DNA of 36,255 bases from JBBQTQ01 sp038213135 (GCA_038213135.1 JBBQTQ010000017.1:1-36255), one strand, 5' to 3'. Positions 16,292 through 24,458 are shown, counted from the first letter of the stretch. A program made the numbers and translations. Notes: generated by a model from the letters alone, not told the origin.

Positions 16292-18264
16292 AGCGCCCTC
16301 CCCGCGAGCTCGCCCTCGTAGATGGCGATTGCGACGTGCCTCGGCGCGACGCAGTCGCCCACCGTTCGGAGCTCCGGCCCGTCGCCGCCGAGCGCGGCAG
16401 CGAGAGATGTGTCGGCGGCGCGGCAGCCTGCGACGACGACGCAGCCGACCGCCTCGATTCGGCGGACGCTACCGTCGCCGACGTTCAGCACAGTGACGCC
16501 GCCGGCGTCGGCGCCGACGACGGTCGTCTCCCCGTCCCGCCTCAGGCCCGCCGCCGCGAGGCGCCGCAGCACGACGCGCCGCGTGCCCCAGTCCATGTCG
16601 ATCATCACCGCAGGGGCAGGCGTCAGCCACTGCACGTCGTTCCCCGCGGCGGCAAGCGTGTCGGCGAGCGCCGCGCCTTCGTAGCGGTGGGCGAGGTCGA
16701 GCAGGACGACGCGTTCCCCGCGGGGGAGGTCGCCGCGGAGGACGTCGATCCCATCGAGCACGCGCATCCCGTCCGCCGGGAACGGCGGCGGCGCGGGACG
16801 CGAGCCGGTCGCGAGCACCACCGCGTCGGGGCGCTCCGCGAGCACCGTGGCCGCCGTCGCCTCGACGCCTGTCCGCAGCTCGACGCCGAGCCGCTCGAGC
16901 CGGCGCGCGAGGTGGTGGACGATCTCGCCCCACTCCTCGTTGTGCGGCGCGCGCGCCGCGAGCGCCACCTGGCCGCCGACGACAGGCTCGCGCTCGAGCA
17001 CGACGCACTCGTGTCCGCGCGCGGCTGCGATCTCCGCGGCCTTCAGCCCGGCGGGGCCGCCGCCGACGACGACGACGCGCCGTGCGTGCGCTGCCGCCGT
17101 CCGCGTCCGCGCGCCGAGCCGCTCCTCGCGACCGGCAGCGGGATTGTGGATGCACGAGATCGGGATGTTCCGCATCAGCCGCCCGACGCATTCCTGGTTG
17201 CAGTGGATGCACAAGCGGATGTCGTCCGCCCGCCCCTCCGCGACCTTGAGCGGCCACTCCGGGTCGGCGAGCAACTGGCGGGCCATCCCGACCAGGTCGG
17301 CGCCGCCGCTTTCGAGGATCGTCTCGGCGTGGCCCGGGCTGACGATCCGGCCGAAGGCGATCGTCGGCAGGCCCGTGACCTTGCGCGCTGCGGCCGTCGC
17401 CTCGTCGGCGTAGCCCTCCGGCACGCCGGCCGGCGGCACCTGCATCTCGACGCTGACCCAGGTGCCCATGTCGGCCGAGACGTAGTCGAGCAGCCCCGTC
17501 GCCGCGAGCTCGGCCACGATCGCGAGGCCTTCGTCGAGGCCGTACCCGCCCGGAATGTGCTCGTCGAGGCAGAAACGGATCCCAAGTGGGACGTCGCCGA
17601 TCTCCATGCGGACGCCCTCCAGCGTCTCGACGACGAAGCGGAGCCGATCCTCGACCGAGCCGAGGCCATACTCGTCGTCACGGCGGTTGTAGAACGGCGT
17701 CAGGAACGTGCGCAGGAGGCCGTCGTGGCCGACCTTCAGCTCGACGCCGTCGAAGCCGACCGCGACCGCGCGTCCGGCACCGGCCCGGTACGCGGCCTGC
17801 GCCTCGCGGATCTCGGCGTGGCTCATCTGCTTCGGGATCTCGCCGACGGCGGGGTCCGCGACCGGCGACGGCGCCCACTGCGGGAGCATCGTCGTGGTCG
17901 TGAACGCCTCCGGCCCGTGGTGGGTGAGCTGGGCGAAGAAGCGGCAGCCGTGCTCGTGGACCGCGTCGATCGTCTCCCGCCAGCCGCGCATCCCGTTCTC
18001 GTCGGTGAGGACGCAGCGACCGTGGCCGCCGGTCGGGTGCACGACCTGGCTCTCGCTGACGATCAACCCGGCGCCGCCGCGGGCACGCTCCTCGAAGTAG
18101 AACCGGTGCTGCCGCGTGGGGCGCCCGTGCTCGCCGTACATCGTCACGTGCGGCAAGAAGACGATCCGGTTCCGGAGCCACACTCCGCGGAGCTCGAACG
18201 GCTCGAACAGGCGCGGGAAGGCCTTCACCCCGGCGCCCGTGAGCTCCTCGGCGGCGACCGTCAT
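16288..18264 (-). CDS. Old-yellow-enzyme/2,4-dienoyl-CoA reductase-type flavoprotein
   Basis: 658 aa, full length for the FadH/trimethylamine-dehydrogenase-like group. The N-terminal FMN TIM barrel covers about 1-340 (LFEPFELRGVWLRNRIVFLP at the start, then THHG in the active-site strand). The [4Fe-4S] cysteines are C352, C355, C359 and C371 in the CIHCNQEC region. A C-terminal FAD/NAD(P) domain starts at VVVVGGGPAGLKAAEIAA (397-414) and carries a second nucleotide region with VVLATGSRPAP. The enzyme would reduce a conjugated double bond or demethylate/dearomatise a substrate using NAD(P)H. ATGA overlaps link it to the SagB-like gene, and GTGA links it to the 46-aa ORF. The start at 18264 is set by the overlap and the conserved N-terminus. 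Confidence 0.92.
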   Translation of the reverse strand: MTVAAEELTGAGVKAFPRLFEPFELRGVWLRNRIVFLPHVTMYGEHGRPTRQHRFYFEERARGGAGLIVSESQVVHPTGGHGRCVLTDENGMRGWRETIDAVHEHGCRFFAQLTHHGPEAFTTTTMLPQWAPSPVADPAVGEIPKQMSHAEIREAQAAYRAGAGRAVAVGFDGVELKVGHDGLLRTFLTPFYNRRDDEYGLGSVEDRLRFVVETLEGVRMEIGDVPLGIRFCLDEHIPGGYGLDEGLAIVAELAATGLLDYVSADMGTWVSVEMQVPPAGVPEGYADEATAAARKVTGLPTIAFGRIVSPGHAETILESGGADLVGMARQLLADPEWPLKVAEGRADDIRLCIHCNQECVGRLMRNIPISCIHNPAAGREERLGARTRTAAAHARRVVVVGGGPAGLKAAEIAAARGHECVVLEREPVVGGQVALAARAPHNEEWGEIVHHLARRLERLGVELRTGVEATAATVLAERPDAVVLATGSRPAPPPFPADGMRVLDGIDVLRGDLPRGERVVLLDLAHRYEGAALADTLAAAGNDVQWLTPAPAVMIDMDWGTRRVVLRRLAAAGLRRDGETTVVGADAGGVTVLNVGDGSVRRIEAVGCVVVAGCRAADTSLAAALGGDGPELRTVGDCVAPRHVAIAIYEGELAGRAL

Positions 18265-19379
18265 CGCGCCTCCAGCGGTGAGTACGACTCGAACGCGAGC
18301 TCGAACGGCGGCGACCCGTCGATCACACACTCGATCGGCGCGGCGGCGTGGAAGCCGGCGCCGAGCATCGCGAGCACGCCCTCGGAGTGGCTGTCGAGGC
18401 CGAGCGCCTCCTCGATCTCCCAGTCGTTGATCGCGCCCGTGTAAAAGGCGGCGAGGCCCCGGTGCGCGGCGGCCAGGTAGAAGGTCTGGCTGTGGTGGCC
18501 GAGCTCCATCATCAGCACCGCGTACGCCTTCGCAGCCCAGCGGTACTTCCAGAACATCCGCCCGAAGCGGGCCGAGACGAGAAAGACGACCGCGGCGTCG
18601 CCGACGTGGACCTGGCTGACCGCCCACCGGCGCACGTCGGCCTCGAGCCGCTCGACGGGGCGCACCTGCAGCAGCTCGAGCTCGTGCGTCTCCGGGAGAT
18701 AGTGGTAGATCCCGGGGGCGACGCCGTCGACGCGGAGCACGACGGGGTAGAACTCGAGCGGCGCCAGGCCGCTGGCCGACGGCGTCGAGCGGTGGATCGC
18801 GGTGAACGCCGCGTGCTGCCGGAACGTGCCCGCGACCGCGCAGAGGTCGGCGGCGATCGCCCCGAGCTGTGCCTCCGTGAGAGCGCGCGAGGGGTCGAGG
18901 AAGCGGGAGGTCTTGCGCGCCGCCATCGCCTCGTCGAAGGCATCGAGGCGGTCCGGCAGCTCGAGCGAGACTGTCGTCCCGTCCGCCATCCGCGGCTTGA
19001 AGTGCGGCGGCGCGACTCCGAACGCCTCGACGAACCCGTCCGTGATCGGCGGGTCGCCCATCGCGACCCCGCGCAGCTTCGTACAGAAGTGCATGACCGA
19101 CGAGAGCGGCCCCCAGGCGTCCGCCGTCAGCCGCTCGTCCCGCCGGCGCAGCTCGTCAAGCTCGCCTCCCGCACCCTCCGCGACGAGGAGCCCGCGGTCG
19201 GCCAGCGCCCGGACCGGCCCATCGAGCTCGCGCTCCGCCCACTCGCGCTCGGGGAGCGCGCACAGCGCCGTCCACTCCTCGCCGGTCACGGGCGCCTCCG
19301 CCCCCGTCAGCGCGGAGAGCGCGAGCACGCCGTCGCCCTCGAGCCGGTAGAGCGCGAAGCCGGTCCGGCGGACGTTCAC
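18261..19379 (-). CDS. SagB-like nitroreductase-fold dehydrogenase
   Basis: 372 aa. The FMN-dependent nitroreductase domain starts near residue 150 with RKTSRFLDPSRALTEAQLGA, continues with STPSASGLAPLEFYPVVLRV and GVAPGIYHY (199-227), the pattern of the SagB subfamily, and ends with LMMELGHHSQTFYLAAA. Residues 1-90 form a separate small domain opening MNVRR, with ALADRGLLVAEG, resembling the N-terminal part of putative peptide-maturation dehydrogenases; this resemblance is from memory. In this operon a role on a small aromatic or alicyclic substrate is as plausible as peptide modification. The GTG start overlaps the SnoaL-like stop (19376-19379). Confidence 0.82.
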   Translation of the reverse strand: MNVRRTGFALYRLEGDGVLALSALTGAEAPVTGEEWTALCALPEREWAERELDGPVRALADRGLLVAEGAGGELDELRRRDERLTADAWGPLSSVMHFCTKLRGVAMGDPPITDGFVEAFGVAPPHFKPRMADGTTVSLELPDRLDAFDEAMAARKTSRFLDPSRALTEAQLGAIAADLCAVAGTFRQHAAFTAIHRSTPSASGLAPLEFYPVVLRVDGVAPGIYHYLPETHELELLQVRPVERLEADVRRWAVSQVHVGDAAVVFLVSARFGRMFWKYRWAAKAYAVLMMELGHHSQTFYLAAAHRGLAAFYTGAINDWEIEEALGLDSHSEGVLAMLGAGFHAAAPIECVIDGSPPFELAFESYSPLEAR

Positions 19380-19813
19380 AGGGGCAGGGTTTCGAGGCCG
19401 AGCTGCCGCGGGATCGTCGCGCTGTCGAAGTAGACGGTCTCGTTGACCTTGCGGTCGCCGTCGAAGCGGTAGAAGACCGCACAGCGAAGGCTCGTCCGGC
19501 GGCCGGTGGCGGGATCGGTGCCGAGGCTGCGGCCCTCGACGATGACCGCGTCGTCGGCGTGGTGCAGCCGGTCGACGACGACCTCGAGGTCCGGCATCCG
19601 CTCGAGCAGCCCGTTCAGGAACGCCCGAACCGACACCTCGTCCGGATGGGTCACGGCCTGCCCCTCCGGCTTCAGGTGCTCCAGGGCCGGCACGTCGTAG
19701 CTCGGCGTCGTGAACGTCGCGATCACGCCCTCGGTGTCGTGAGCGTTCTCGCGCTCGATGTGCCGGAGCACGACCTCCTCGCGCCGCCGTCGGAGCTCAG
19801 CGTCAAGCGCCAC
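19376..19813 (-). CDS. SnoaL-like (NTF2-fold) protein, copy 2
   Basis: 145 aa. The NTF2-like pattern parallels copy 1: HIERENAHDTEGVIATFTTP, the strand VVVDRLHHADDAVIVEG, and CAVFYRFDGDRKVNETVYFD. The GTG at 19813 is the only start in frame near the conserved N-terminus. A GGAGG lies only 1 nt ahead of it, too close for a ribosome site, but a promoter at 19821-19849 places the predicted transcript start at or next to the GTG, so the mRNA may be leaderless. It is the first gene of the five-gene operon ending in the Rieske oxygenase. Function is unknown; isomerase, cyclase or hydrolase are options. Confidence 0.82.
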   Translation of the reverse strand: MALDAELRRRREEVVLRHIERENAHDTEGVIATFTTPSYDVPALEHLKPEGQAVTHPDEVSVRAFLNGLLERMPDLEVVVDRLHHADDAVIVEGRSLGTDPATGRRTSLRCAVFYRFDGDRKVNETVYFDSATIPRQLGLETLPL

Positions 19814-19820
19814 GCCTCCG

Positions 19821-19849
19821 ATCCTGCACTCTCGCGCGCGCGCCGTCAA
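19821..19849 (-). promoter_or_regulatory. Promoter of the SnoaL-SagB-OYE-Rieske operon, probably leaderless
   Basis: On the minus strand TTGACG (19849-19844), 17 nt, then CAGGAT (19826-19821). The GTG start is only 7 nt beyond the -10, which puts the first transcribed base at the start codon. The -10 matches the consensus at 3 of 6 positions, so the call rests mainly on the -35, the spacing and the lack of a usable ribosome site. Confidence 0.45.
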
Positions 19850-19858
19850 TCCGCACAC

Positions 19859-20135
19859 AGGCGGATCGCGGGCATGTCGCCCAACCCGATCCTGCGAGGC
19901 TTCTACACGAGCCTGCTCGAGTTCGCGGAGACGGAACTCCACCTCGCGATCCGAGCGACGATCCCCGTGGAGGCGTACGAGCCGCTACTCCGAGTCCCAC
20001 CACGAGATCGTCGACGCGATCGTCCGGGCCGACGCCGCGCTCGCGGATCGTGCCGTCGCCGAGCATGCCGCTCTTACCGCCGATCTCGCGACCCGCGCGG
20101 CCGAGCGATTTGCCGCCGGCGCGACCGCGCACTAG
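19859..20135 (+). pseudogene. GntR-type (FCD domain) regulator remnant
   Basis: This fills the gap between the divergent SnoaL-like and DapA-like genes. One frame gives RRIAGMSPNPILRGFYTSLL, continuing EFAETELHLAIRA, which looks like the ligand-domain helices of a FadR-type GntR regulator (the IAxxSxNPxL pattern). After about position 19985 the sense continues in another frame with SESHHEIVDAIVRADAALAD, then HAALTADLATRAAERFAAG and a TAG at 20133-20135; this is the terminal helix pair of the FCD domain. The DNA-binding N-terminus is absent. I infer a truncated and frameshifted relic of a regulator that once controlled one of the flanking operons. Confidence 0.55.
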
Positions 20136-20138
20136 AAT
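20110..20138 (+). promoter_or_regulatory. Promoter of DapA-like copy 3
   Basis: TTGCCG (20110-20115), a 17-nt spacer and TAGAAT (20133-20138, 5 of 6 to TATAAT), with the ATG 30 nt further on and a GGAGG ribosome site at 20156-20160. The promoter overlaps the last codons of the regulator remnant. Confidence 0.6.
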
Positions 20139-20168
20139 CGCGCCCCCACCCTCACGGAGGAATTCACT

Positions 20169-21266
20169 ATGTCGATTAGCGACGTCGCGGCGCCGAGCGA
20201 CCTCAAGTCCTGGGCCCGCGAGCACTTCCGCGGCTTCGAGAACATCCTCATACCGTCGTTCGTGCCCGACCTGTCCGACATCGACGAGGACGGCATCCGG
20301 CACGACGTCTCGCGGACGATCGAGCATGGCTGCTTCTCCGCGTTCGCCGTCGCGAGCGGGATGAGCCCTGACGAGGCGCGACGCTTCCTCGAGGCGGTCA
20401 CCGACGAGGCCGGCGGCCGCATCTCGGTCGGCGTCCCGATCCACGGCGACACCCCCGAAGCGGCGATCGAGCAGCTCCGCGTGGCCGAGGGGGCCGGCTG
20501 TACCCACGCCCTGATCTTCCCGCCGCACACCTTCCAGGCGGAGACGGCAGAGGACCTTTACGCGTACTACCGGGCCGCGATCGAGGCGACCTCGCTGGCC
20601 GTCGTTCTCTGGGCGACGGACGGCATGCAGTTCCGCCACCTCCATCCCAGCAACGTCGTCGTCGACGTCTTCGACCGGCTCTGCGACCTCCCGAACGTGA
20701 TCGCGCTGAAGCTGATGACGACGCTCGACCTGACGACCGTCTTCGAGCTCTGCGAGCGGACGCACGAGAAGGTCCAGATCGGCGGCGTCCACCTGGGCTC
20801 GATGCCGCTGCTCGTCAAGAACTACGGCATGCAGTGGAGTGGCGCCTGGACGATCGAGGCACTTCAGTCGCCCGAGCAGCCGTACGTCGTGCGCTTCCTC
20901 GAGCAGATGCTCGCGGAGGATTGGGAGGCCGCTCTCGACACCTACTGGCAGATGAAGCCGGCGTACGACGCGCTGTTCCGGCTGATGGCGCCGATGCTGC
21001 CGAAGGGCGTCCACCCCTTCACGCACCTCAAGTACTACCAGTGGTGCGTCGGCGGGAACGGCGGCCTCCTGCGCGAACCGTGGGACCCGAACGAGCGGGA
21101 CTTCCCGCTGACGCCGGCCGACCGCGAGTCGATCAAGGCGTCGTTCCGGTCGATCGGAATCGAGCCGACGTCAGATCCGGACGAGTGCTTCGTCGTCGGA
21201 CGCGCCGCCTGGGCCGCCGGTGCCCGCGCCGCCGACGTCCCGGTGAAGCACACCTACGTCGAGTAG
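20169..21266 (+). CDS. DapA-family lyase/aldolase, copy 3
   Basis: 365 aa, the most divergent of three paralogues in the window. The shared N-terminus is KSWAREHFRGFENILIPSFV. The Schiff-base lysine aligns to K181 in NVIALKLMT. The usual tyrosine position is W148 (VVLWATDGM), so the classical lysine/tyrosine pair is broken, and the loop between them has HLHPSNVVVD in place of RFHPSxVPF. The C-terminal block KYYQWCVGGNGGLLREP is kept. A hydratase-aldolase or other pyruvate-dependent lyase is the best guess. The gene stands alone behind its own promoter and its 3' end overlaps the convergent amidohydrolase gene by 13 nt. Confidence 0.82.
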   Translation: MSISDVAAPSDLKSWAREHFRGFENILIPSFVPDLSDIDEDGIRHDVSRTIEHGCFSAFAVASGMSPDEARRFLEAVTDEAGGRISVGVPIHGDTPEAAIEQLRVAEGAGCTHALIFPPHTFQAETAEDLYAYYRAAIEATSLAVVLWATDGMQFRHLHPSNVVVDVFDRLCDLPNVIALKLMTTLDLTTVFELCERTHEKVQIGGVHLGSMPLLVKNYGMQWSGAWTIEALQSPEQPYVVRFLEQMLAEDWEAALDTYWQMKPAYDALFRLMAPMLPKGVHPFTHLKYYQWCVGGNGGLLREPWDPNERDFPLTPADRESIKASFRSIGIEPTSDPDECFVVGRAAWAAGARAADVPVKHTYVE

Positions 21267-22276
21267 AACAGCCGTGTGTGCGGGAGCGCGAGCCCGAAGA
21301 TCCGGGCGGCGTTCCCGCCCACGACGAGGTTGAGGTCGTCCTGCGAGATGCGGAGCGACGTCAGTTCGCGCAGGCTCCAGCCCCAGAAGTCGACCTGGTG
21401 CGCCACCGGCGCCGCACCGCGCTTCTGCAGGGCGTAGCTCGGCGGCGTCCGGCCCGGCTGCGAGTGGAAGGGGATGCTCGCGCCCCAGTCCGTTCCCCAG
21501 AGGAGCTTGGCAGCCCCGACGTTGGGGTCGGCGAGCGCCTGGTCGTAGAGCTCCCGCCACCAGAGACCGGTCTCGAGGTAAACGTTGTCATGCGAGGCGG
21601 CGACGTGCAGACAGTCCTCGACGAAGCGCGTCGACCACCAGCCCTGGAGCCCCCCGTGGTCGAAGACCAGCGGCACGTCCGGGAACGCCGAGGCGAGGTC
21701 GTGCGCCCAGAGCGGATTGAAGTTGGCCGGCCCGAGCGAGCCCGTCGAGTACGGGACGTCGTAACCCATCGGCGTGCCGGTGTGGTAGCGGACGTGGACG
21801 CGGTGCCGCTGCGCCACCTCCATGATCGCGAGCATGTTCAGGACGGCGGTCTCGCGGCTCACCGGCCGGCGCGGGTCGCCCGGCTGCGGCATGTACGGCA
21901 GCTGCTCGCCGATCCCCACGAAGTCGCCGCTCGCGAGCAGCCGGTCGAGCTCCTCGCACACGCCTTCGATCGACCACTCGACCTCGACGCGGCGGGCCCT
22001 CGCTCCGTACTCGGTCGCGCCGCAGACGGCGACGAACCGGTGGGGATGCGCGCGCACGATCTCCCGGTTCAGCTCGTCCGTCATCCCGAACGCCGGCAGG
22101 AGGACGCACATGTCGACGCGGTAGCAGTCCATGTCGTAGAGGAGCCGCGCGCTGTTGTCGTACGGCTCGAGCTCCCGAATCCGGTGCGAAAGCTCGCCGT
22201 ACTCGCCCTCGGGCTTCCCTGCGGCGAACCGCTGCGCGTGCACGTGACTGTCGACGACGAAGCGCCCGACCTTCAC
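21254..22276 (-). CDS. Amidohydrolase-2 family protein (ACMSD/resorcylate-decarboxylase-like)
   Basis: 340 aa TIM-barrel metal enzyme. Metal ligands expected for the family are visible: H11 and H13 in VVDSHVH, H165 in VRYHTGTPMG, H207 in FDHGG and D263 in LLWGTDWG. PF04909-type enzymes hydrolyse lactones or amides or perform non-oxidative decarboxylation of aromatic acids (2-amino-3-carboxymuconate semialdehyde and gamma-resorcylate decarboxylases). The GTG start overlaps the CoA ligase stop (GTGA at 22273-22276), so it is the third gene of the LysR-led operon. It may act on the same acid that the ligase activates, or provide an alternative decarboxylation. Confidence 0.88.
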   Translation of the reverse strand: MKVGRFVVDSHVHAQRFAAGKPEGEYGELSHRIRELEPYDNSARLLYDMDCYRVDMCVLLPAFGMTDELNREIVRAHPHRFVAVCGATEYGARARRVEVEWSIEGVCEELDRLLASGDFVGIGEQLPYMPQPGDPRRPVSRETAVLNMLAIMEVAQRHRVHVRYHTGTPMGYDVPYSTGSLGPANFNPLWAHDLASAFPDVPLVFDHGGLQGWWSTRFVEDCLHVAASHDNVYLETGLWWRELYDQALADPNVGAAKLLWGTDWGASIPFHSQPGRTPPSYALQKRGAAPVAHQVDFWGWSLRELTSLRISQDDLNLVVGGNAARIFGLALPHTRLFYST

Positions 22277-23526
22277 CGCAGCACCACCCGCCTGGCCTTC
22301 CCAGGCCCGCGCGGCAGGGTCCCGGGAGCGAGCACGGCCACCTCGACGCTGACGCCGAGCGCGGCACGCAGCTCGTCCGCCAGCGTCCCCGGCCCGCCGT
22401 CCGCCTCGACCTCGACCGTGAGAGACGGCAGCGTCCGTGAGCGGTCGAGGACGAGCCGGTACTCCGGCGACGCCAGGCCGGCGTGCGAGCGCACGACCTG
22501 CTCGACGGCGGTCGGGTAGACGTTCACACCGCGCAGCCAGATCATCTCGTCGGCGCGGCCTTCGATCCGCTCCACGCGCGCGAAGGTGCTCCCGCAGGCG
22601 CACAGCCCGTCGCGGCGCACGCGCCCGACGTCGCCGCTGCGATAGCGCAGCAACGGCTGCGTGTCTCCGACTAGGTTGGTGTAGACGAGCTCGCCGAGCT
22701 CGCCGTCCGGTATCGAGGCACCCGTCTCGGGGTCGACGCACTCGACGATCACGATGTCCTCGGCGATGTGGAGCGCCGGATCGTGGGCGCAGCTCCGCCC
22801 GAGCGGGAAGAGCTCGGTCAGGCCGTAGCCGTCGTGGACGTGACGGGCGCCGAAGCCCTCGCGCAGGAGCGCCTGCGTCGCGGGGATCGCGGCGCCGGGC
22901 TCCCCGACGGAGGAGATCTGGCGGATGCCGCACGCGGCAAGGTCGACCCCGAGCTCCGCCGCGACCTCGGCGAGGTGCAGCAGGTACGACGCCACGCCGG
23001 TGACGACCTGTGGCCGGAGCTCGGCGATCGCACGCACCTTCGTCTTCGTGTCCCAGAGGCCGGCGAGGATCGGCAGCGCGCCACACGCTCGGGCGGCCTC
23101 GACCGTCGCGGTCGGTCCCATCAGCCCGTCGCTCGCGCCGAGCACGAGCAGGCGGTCGCCGGGCTCGACGATCGGACGCCGCGCGAACCGGCCGAGCACG
23201 AGCCGCCAGTCCCGGTCGGAGAGGACGCGCCTGAGCCGCGTGCCGGAGGTCCCGGAGGACGTGAAGAAGCGCCGCCACGTCTCCGGCGGCGTCGCCGCAT
23301 AGCTGCCGGCCGGCGGATGGGCCGCCTGGTCCTGCTCGAGCTCCCGCCGCGTCGTCAGCGGGATCTCGTCGAGGGTCGTCACGCCGGCGAGACGCTCGCG
23401 CCAGAACGGGACACCCTGCAGGTACGCGAGCATCGGGCCCAGGCGCTCTTGCTGCAGGCGCTCGAGCTCGGAGCGCGGGAGCGACTCGAGCCCGGGGTCG
23501 GTGCTGTCGTAGTGCGGGAGGCTCAT
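22273..23526 (-). CDS. AMP-forming CoA ligase (phenylacetate-CoA ligase-like)
   Basis: 417 aa, a typical length for PaaK-type aryl-CoA ligases. The ATP loop is FTSSGTSGTRLR (88-99). HDGYGLTELFPLG gives the A5 motif, YRSGDVGRV the A7/A8 region, and GRADEMIWLRGVNVYPTAVE is the characteristic hinge with the PaaK-like GxNVYP. A near-C-terminal GPGKARRV carries the lysine found in many members. It would activate a carboxylic acid, probably aromatic, as a CoA thioester. ATGA overlap with the LysR gene (23523-23526) and GTGA overlap with the amidohydrolase indicate one transcript. Confidence 0.9.
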   Translation of the reverse strand: MSLPHYDSTDPGLESLPRSELERLQQERLGPMLAYLQGVPFWRERLAGVTTLDEIPLTTRRELEQDQAAHPPAGSYAATPPETWRRFFTSSGTSGTRLRRVLSDRDWRLVLGRFARRPIVEPGDRLLVLGASDGLMGPTATVEAARACGALPILAGLWDTKTKVRAIAELRPQVVTGVASYLLHLAEVAAELGVDLAACGIRQISSVGEPGAAIPATQALLREGFGARHVHDGYGLTELFPLGRSCAHDPALHIAEDIVIVECVDPETGASIPDGELGELVYTNLVGDTQPLLRYRSGDVGRVRRDGLCACGSTFARVERIEGRADEMIWLRGVNVYPTAVEQVVRSHAGLASPEYRLVLDRSRTLPSLTVEVEADGGPGTLADELRAALGVSVEVAVLAPGTLPRGPGKARRVVLR

Positions 23527-24458
23527 CCGCAGACCGCGCGCACTGTCTCCATGACCGCGCCGACGCTCGCCGACGGCGCCGTCCGCGCGCGAGTGGTGAT
23601 GTTGACGTCGATCTTCACCACGAGCTCTGGCACGTCGAGGCGCACGACCTCGCCGGCCGCCAGCGCGCGGTCGAGCACGAGCGACGGCAGGTATGTGACG
23701 TAGTCGGTCGTCCGGACGATTCCGCCGATGAAGGTCGAGGAGTTGCTCGTCACCGCCGGCGCCGGCGGCGCGAGACCGCGCGAGACGAACGTGCGGTCGA
23801 TGTGGTCGCGCCAGAACTCGGTCGCGGGCGGCATCGCCCAGAGGTGCTCGAGCAGACTGGGCAGGCCGACGCGCTTCCCCGCGAGCGGGTGCCCGGCGCG
23901 GACGAAGACGCCGACGACGTCCTGGCGAACCACCTCCGTCAGCAGGTCGGCGGCCATGTCGGGCGCCCAGCCGCCGACGACGAGGTCGAGCTCGCCGCGG
24001 CGTAGCGCGGGCGCGTGGCTCTGCACGAGCCCCTCCGTCACGGTCAGGTCGATCCCCGGCCGTTCGGCGTGGACGCGCTCGACGACGCGCGGCATCACCG
24101 AGGCGGCGACGCTCGGGGTCACGCCGATCCGGACCAGACCCTTCGCGGCGCCCGCGAGCAGGGCGATCTCGCGCTCCGCGTGCTTCAGCTCCGACTGCAC
24201 CGCCCGCGCGTGCTGCGAGAGCGTCTCCGCGTAGACCGTGGGGACGAGCCCCTTCGGCGTCCGCTCGAACAGCGAGACCTTCAACTCCCTCTCGAGCTGG
24301 TGGATCGTCTTCGAGAGCGCCGGCTGGGTCAGGTCGAGCGCGGCGGCGGCGCGGCCGAGGCTGCCGTGCTCGTACACGGCGAGGAAGTACTGGAGGCGCC
24401 GCGAGTCGATAACCGCGAGTATAGGCCTGTGGCTTTCGGGAAGTTCGGCCGCTACCAC
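23523..24458 (-). CDS. LysR-family transcriptional regulator
   Basis: About 290-311 aa. The N-terminal winged helix-turn-helix is textbook: RRLQYFLAVYEHGSLGRAAA, DLTQPALSKTIHQLE and LFERTPKGLVPT, followed by an effector domain with RIGVTPSVAASVMPRVV and LDLVVGGW. The start is uncertain. The conserved protein begins at IDSRRLQYF, but the codon there is ATC (24410), and the first canonical start in frame is the GTG at 24458, which adds 16 residues. That GTG lies inside the antisense histidine-kinase relic, so the junction may have removed the original start. As leader of the ligase-amidohydrolase operon it should activate it, and possibly also the divergent pca operon. Confidence 0.87.
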   Translation of the reverse strand: MVAAELPESHRPILAVIDSRRLQYFLAVYEHGSLGRAAAALDLTQPALSKTIHQLERELKVSLFERTPKGLVPTVYAETLSQHARAVQSELKHAEREIALLAGAAKGLVRIGVTPSVAASVMPRVVERVHAERPGIDLTVTEGLVQSHAPALRRGELDLVVGGWAPDMAADLLTEVVRQDVVGVFVRAGHPLAGKRVGLPSLLEHLWAMPPATEFWRDHIDRTFVSRGLAPPAPAVTSNSSTFIGGIVRTTDYVTYLPSLVLDRALAAGEVVRLDVPELVVKIDVNITTRARTAPSASVGAVMETVRAVCG

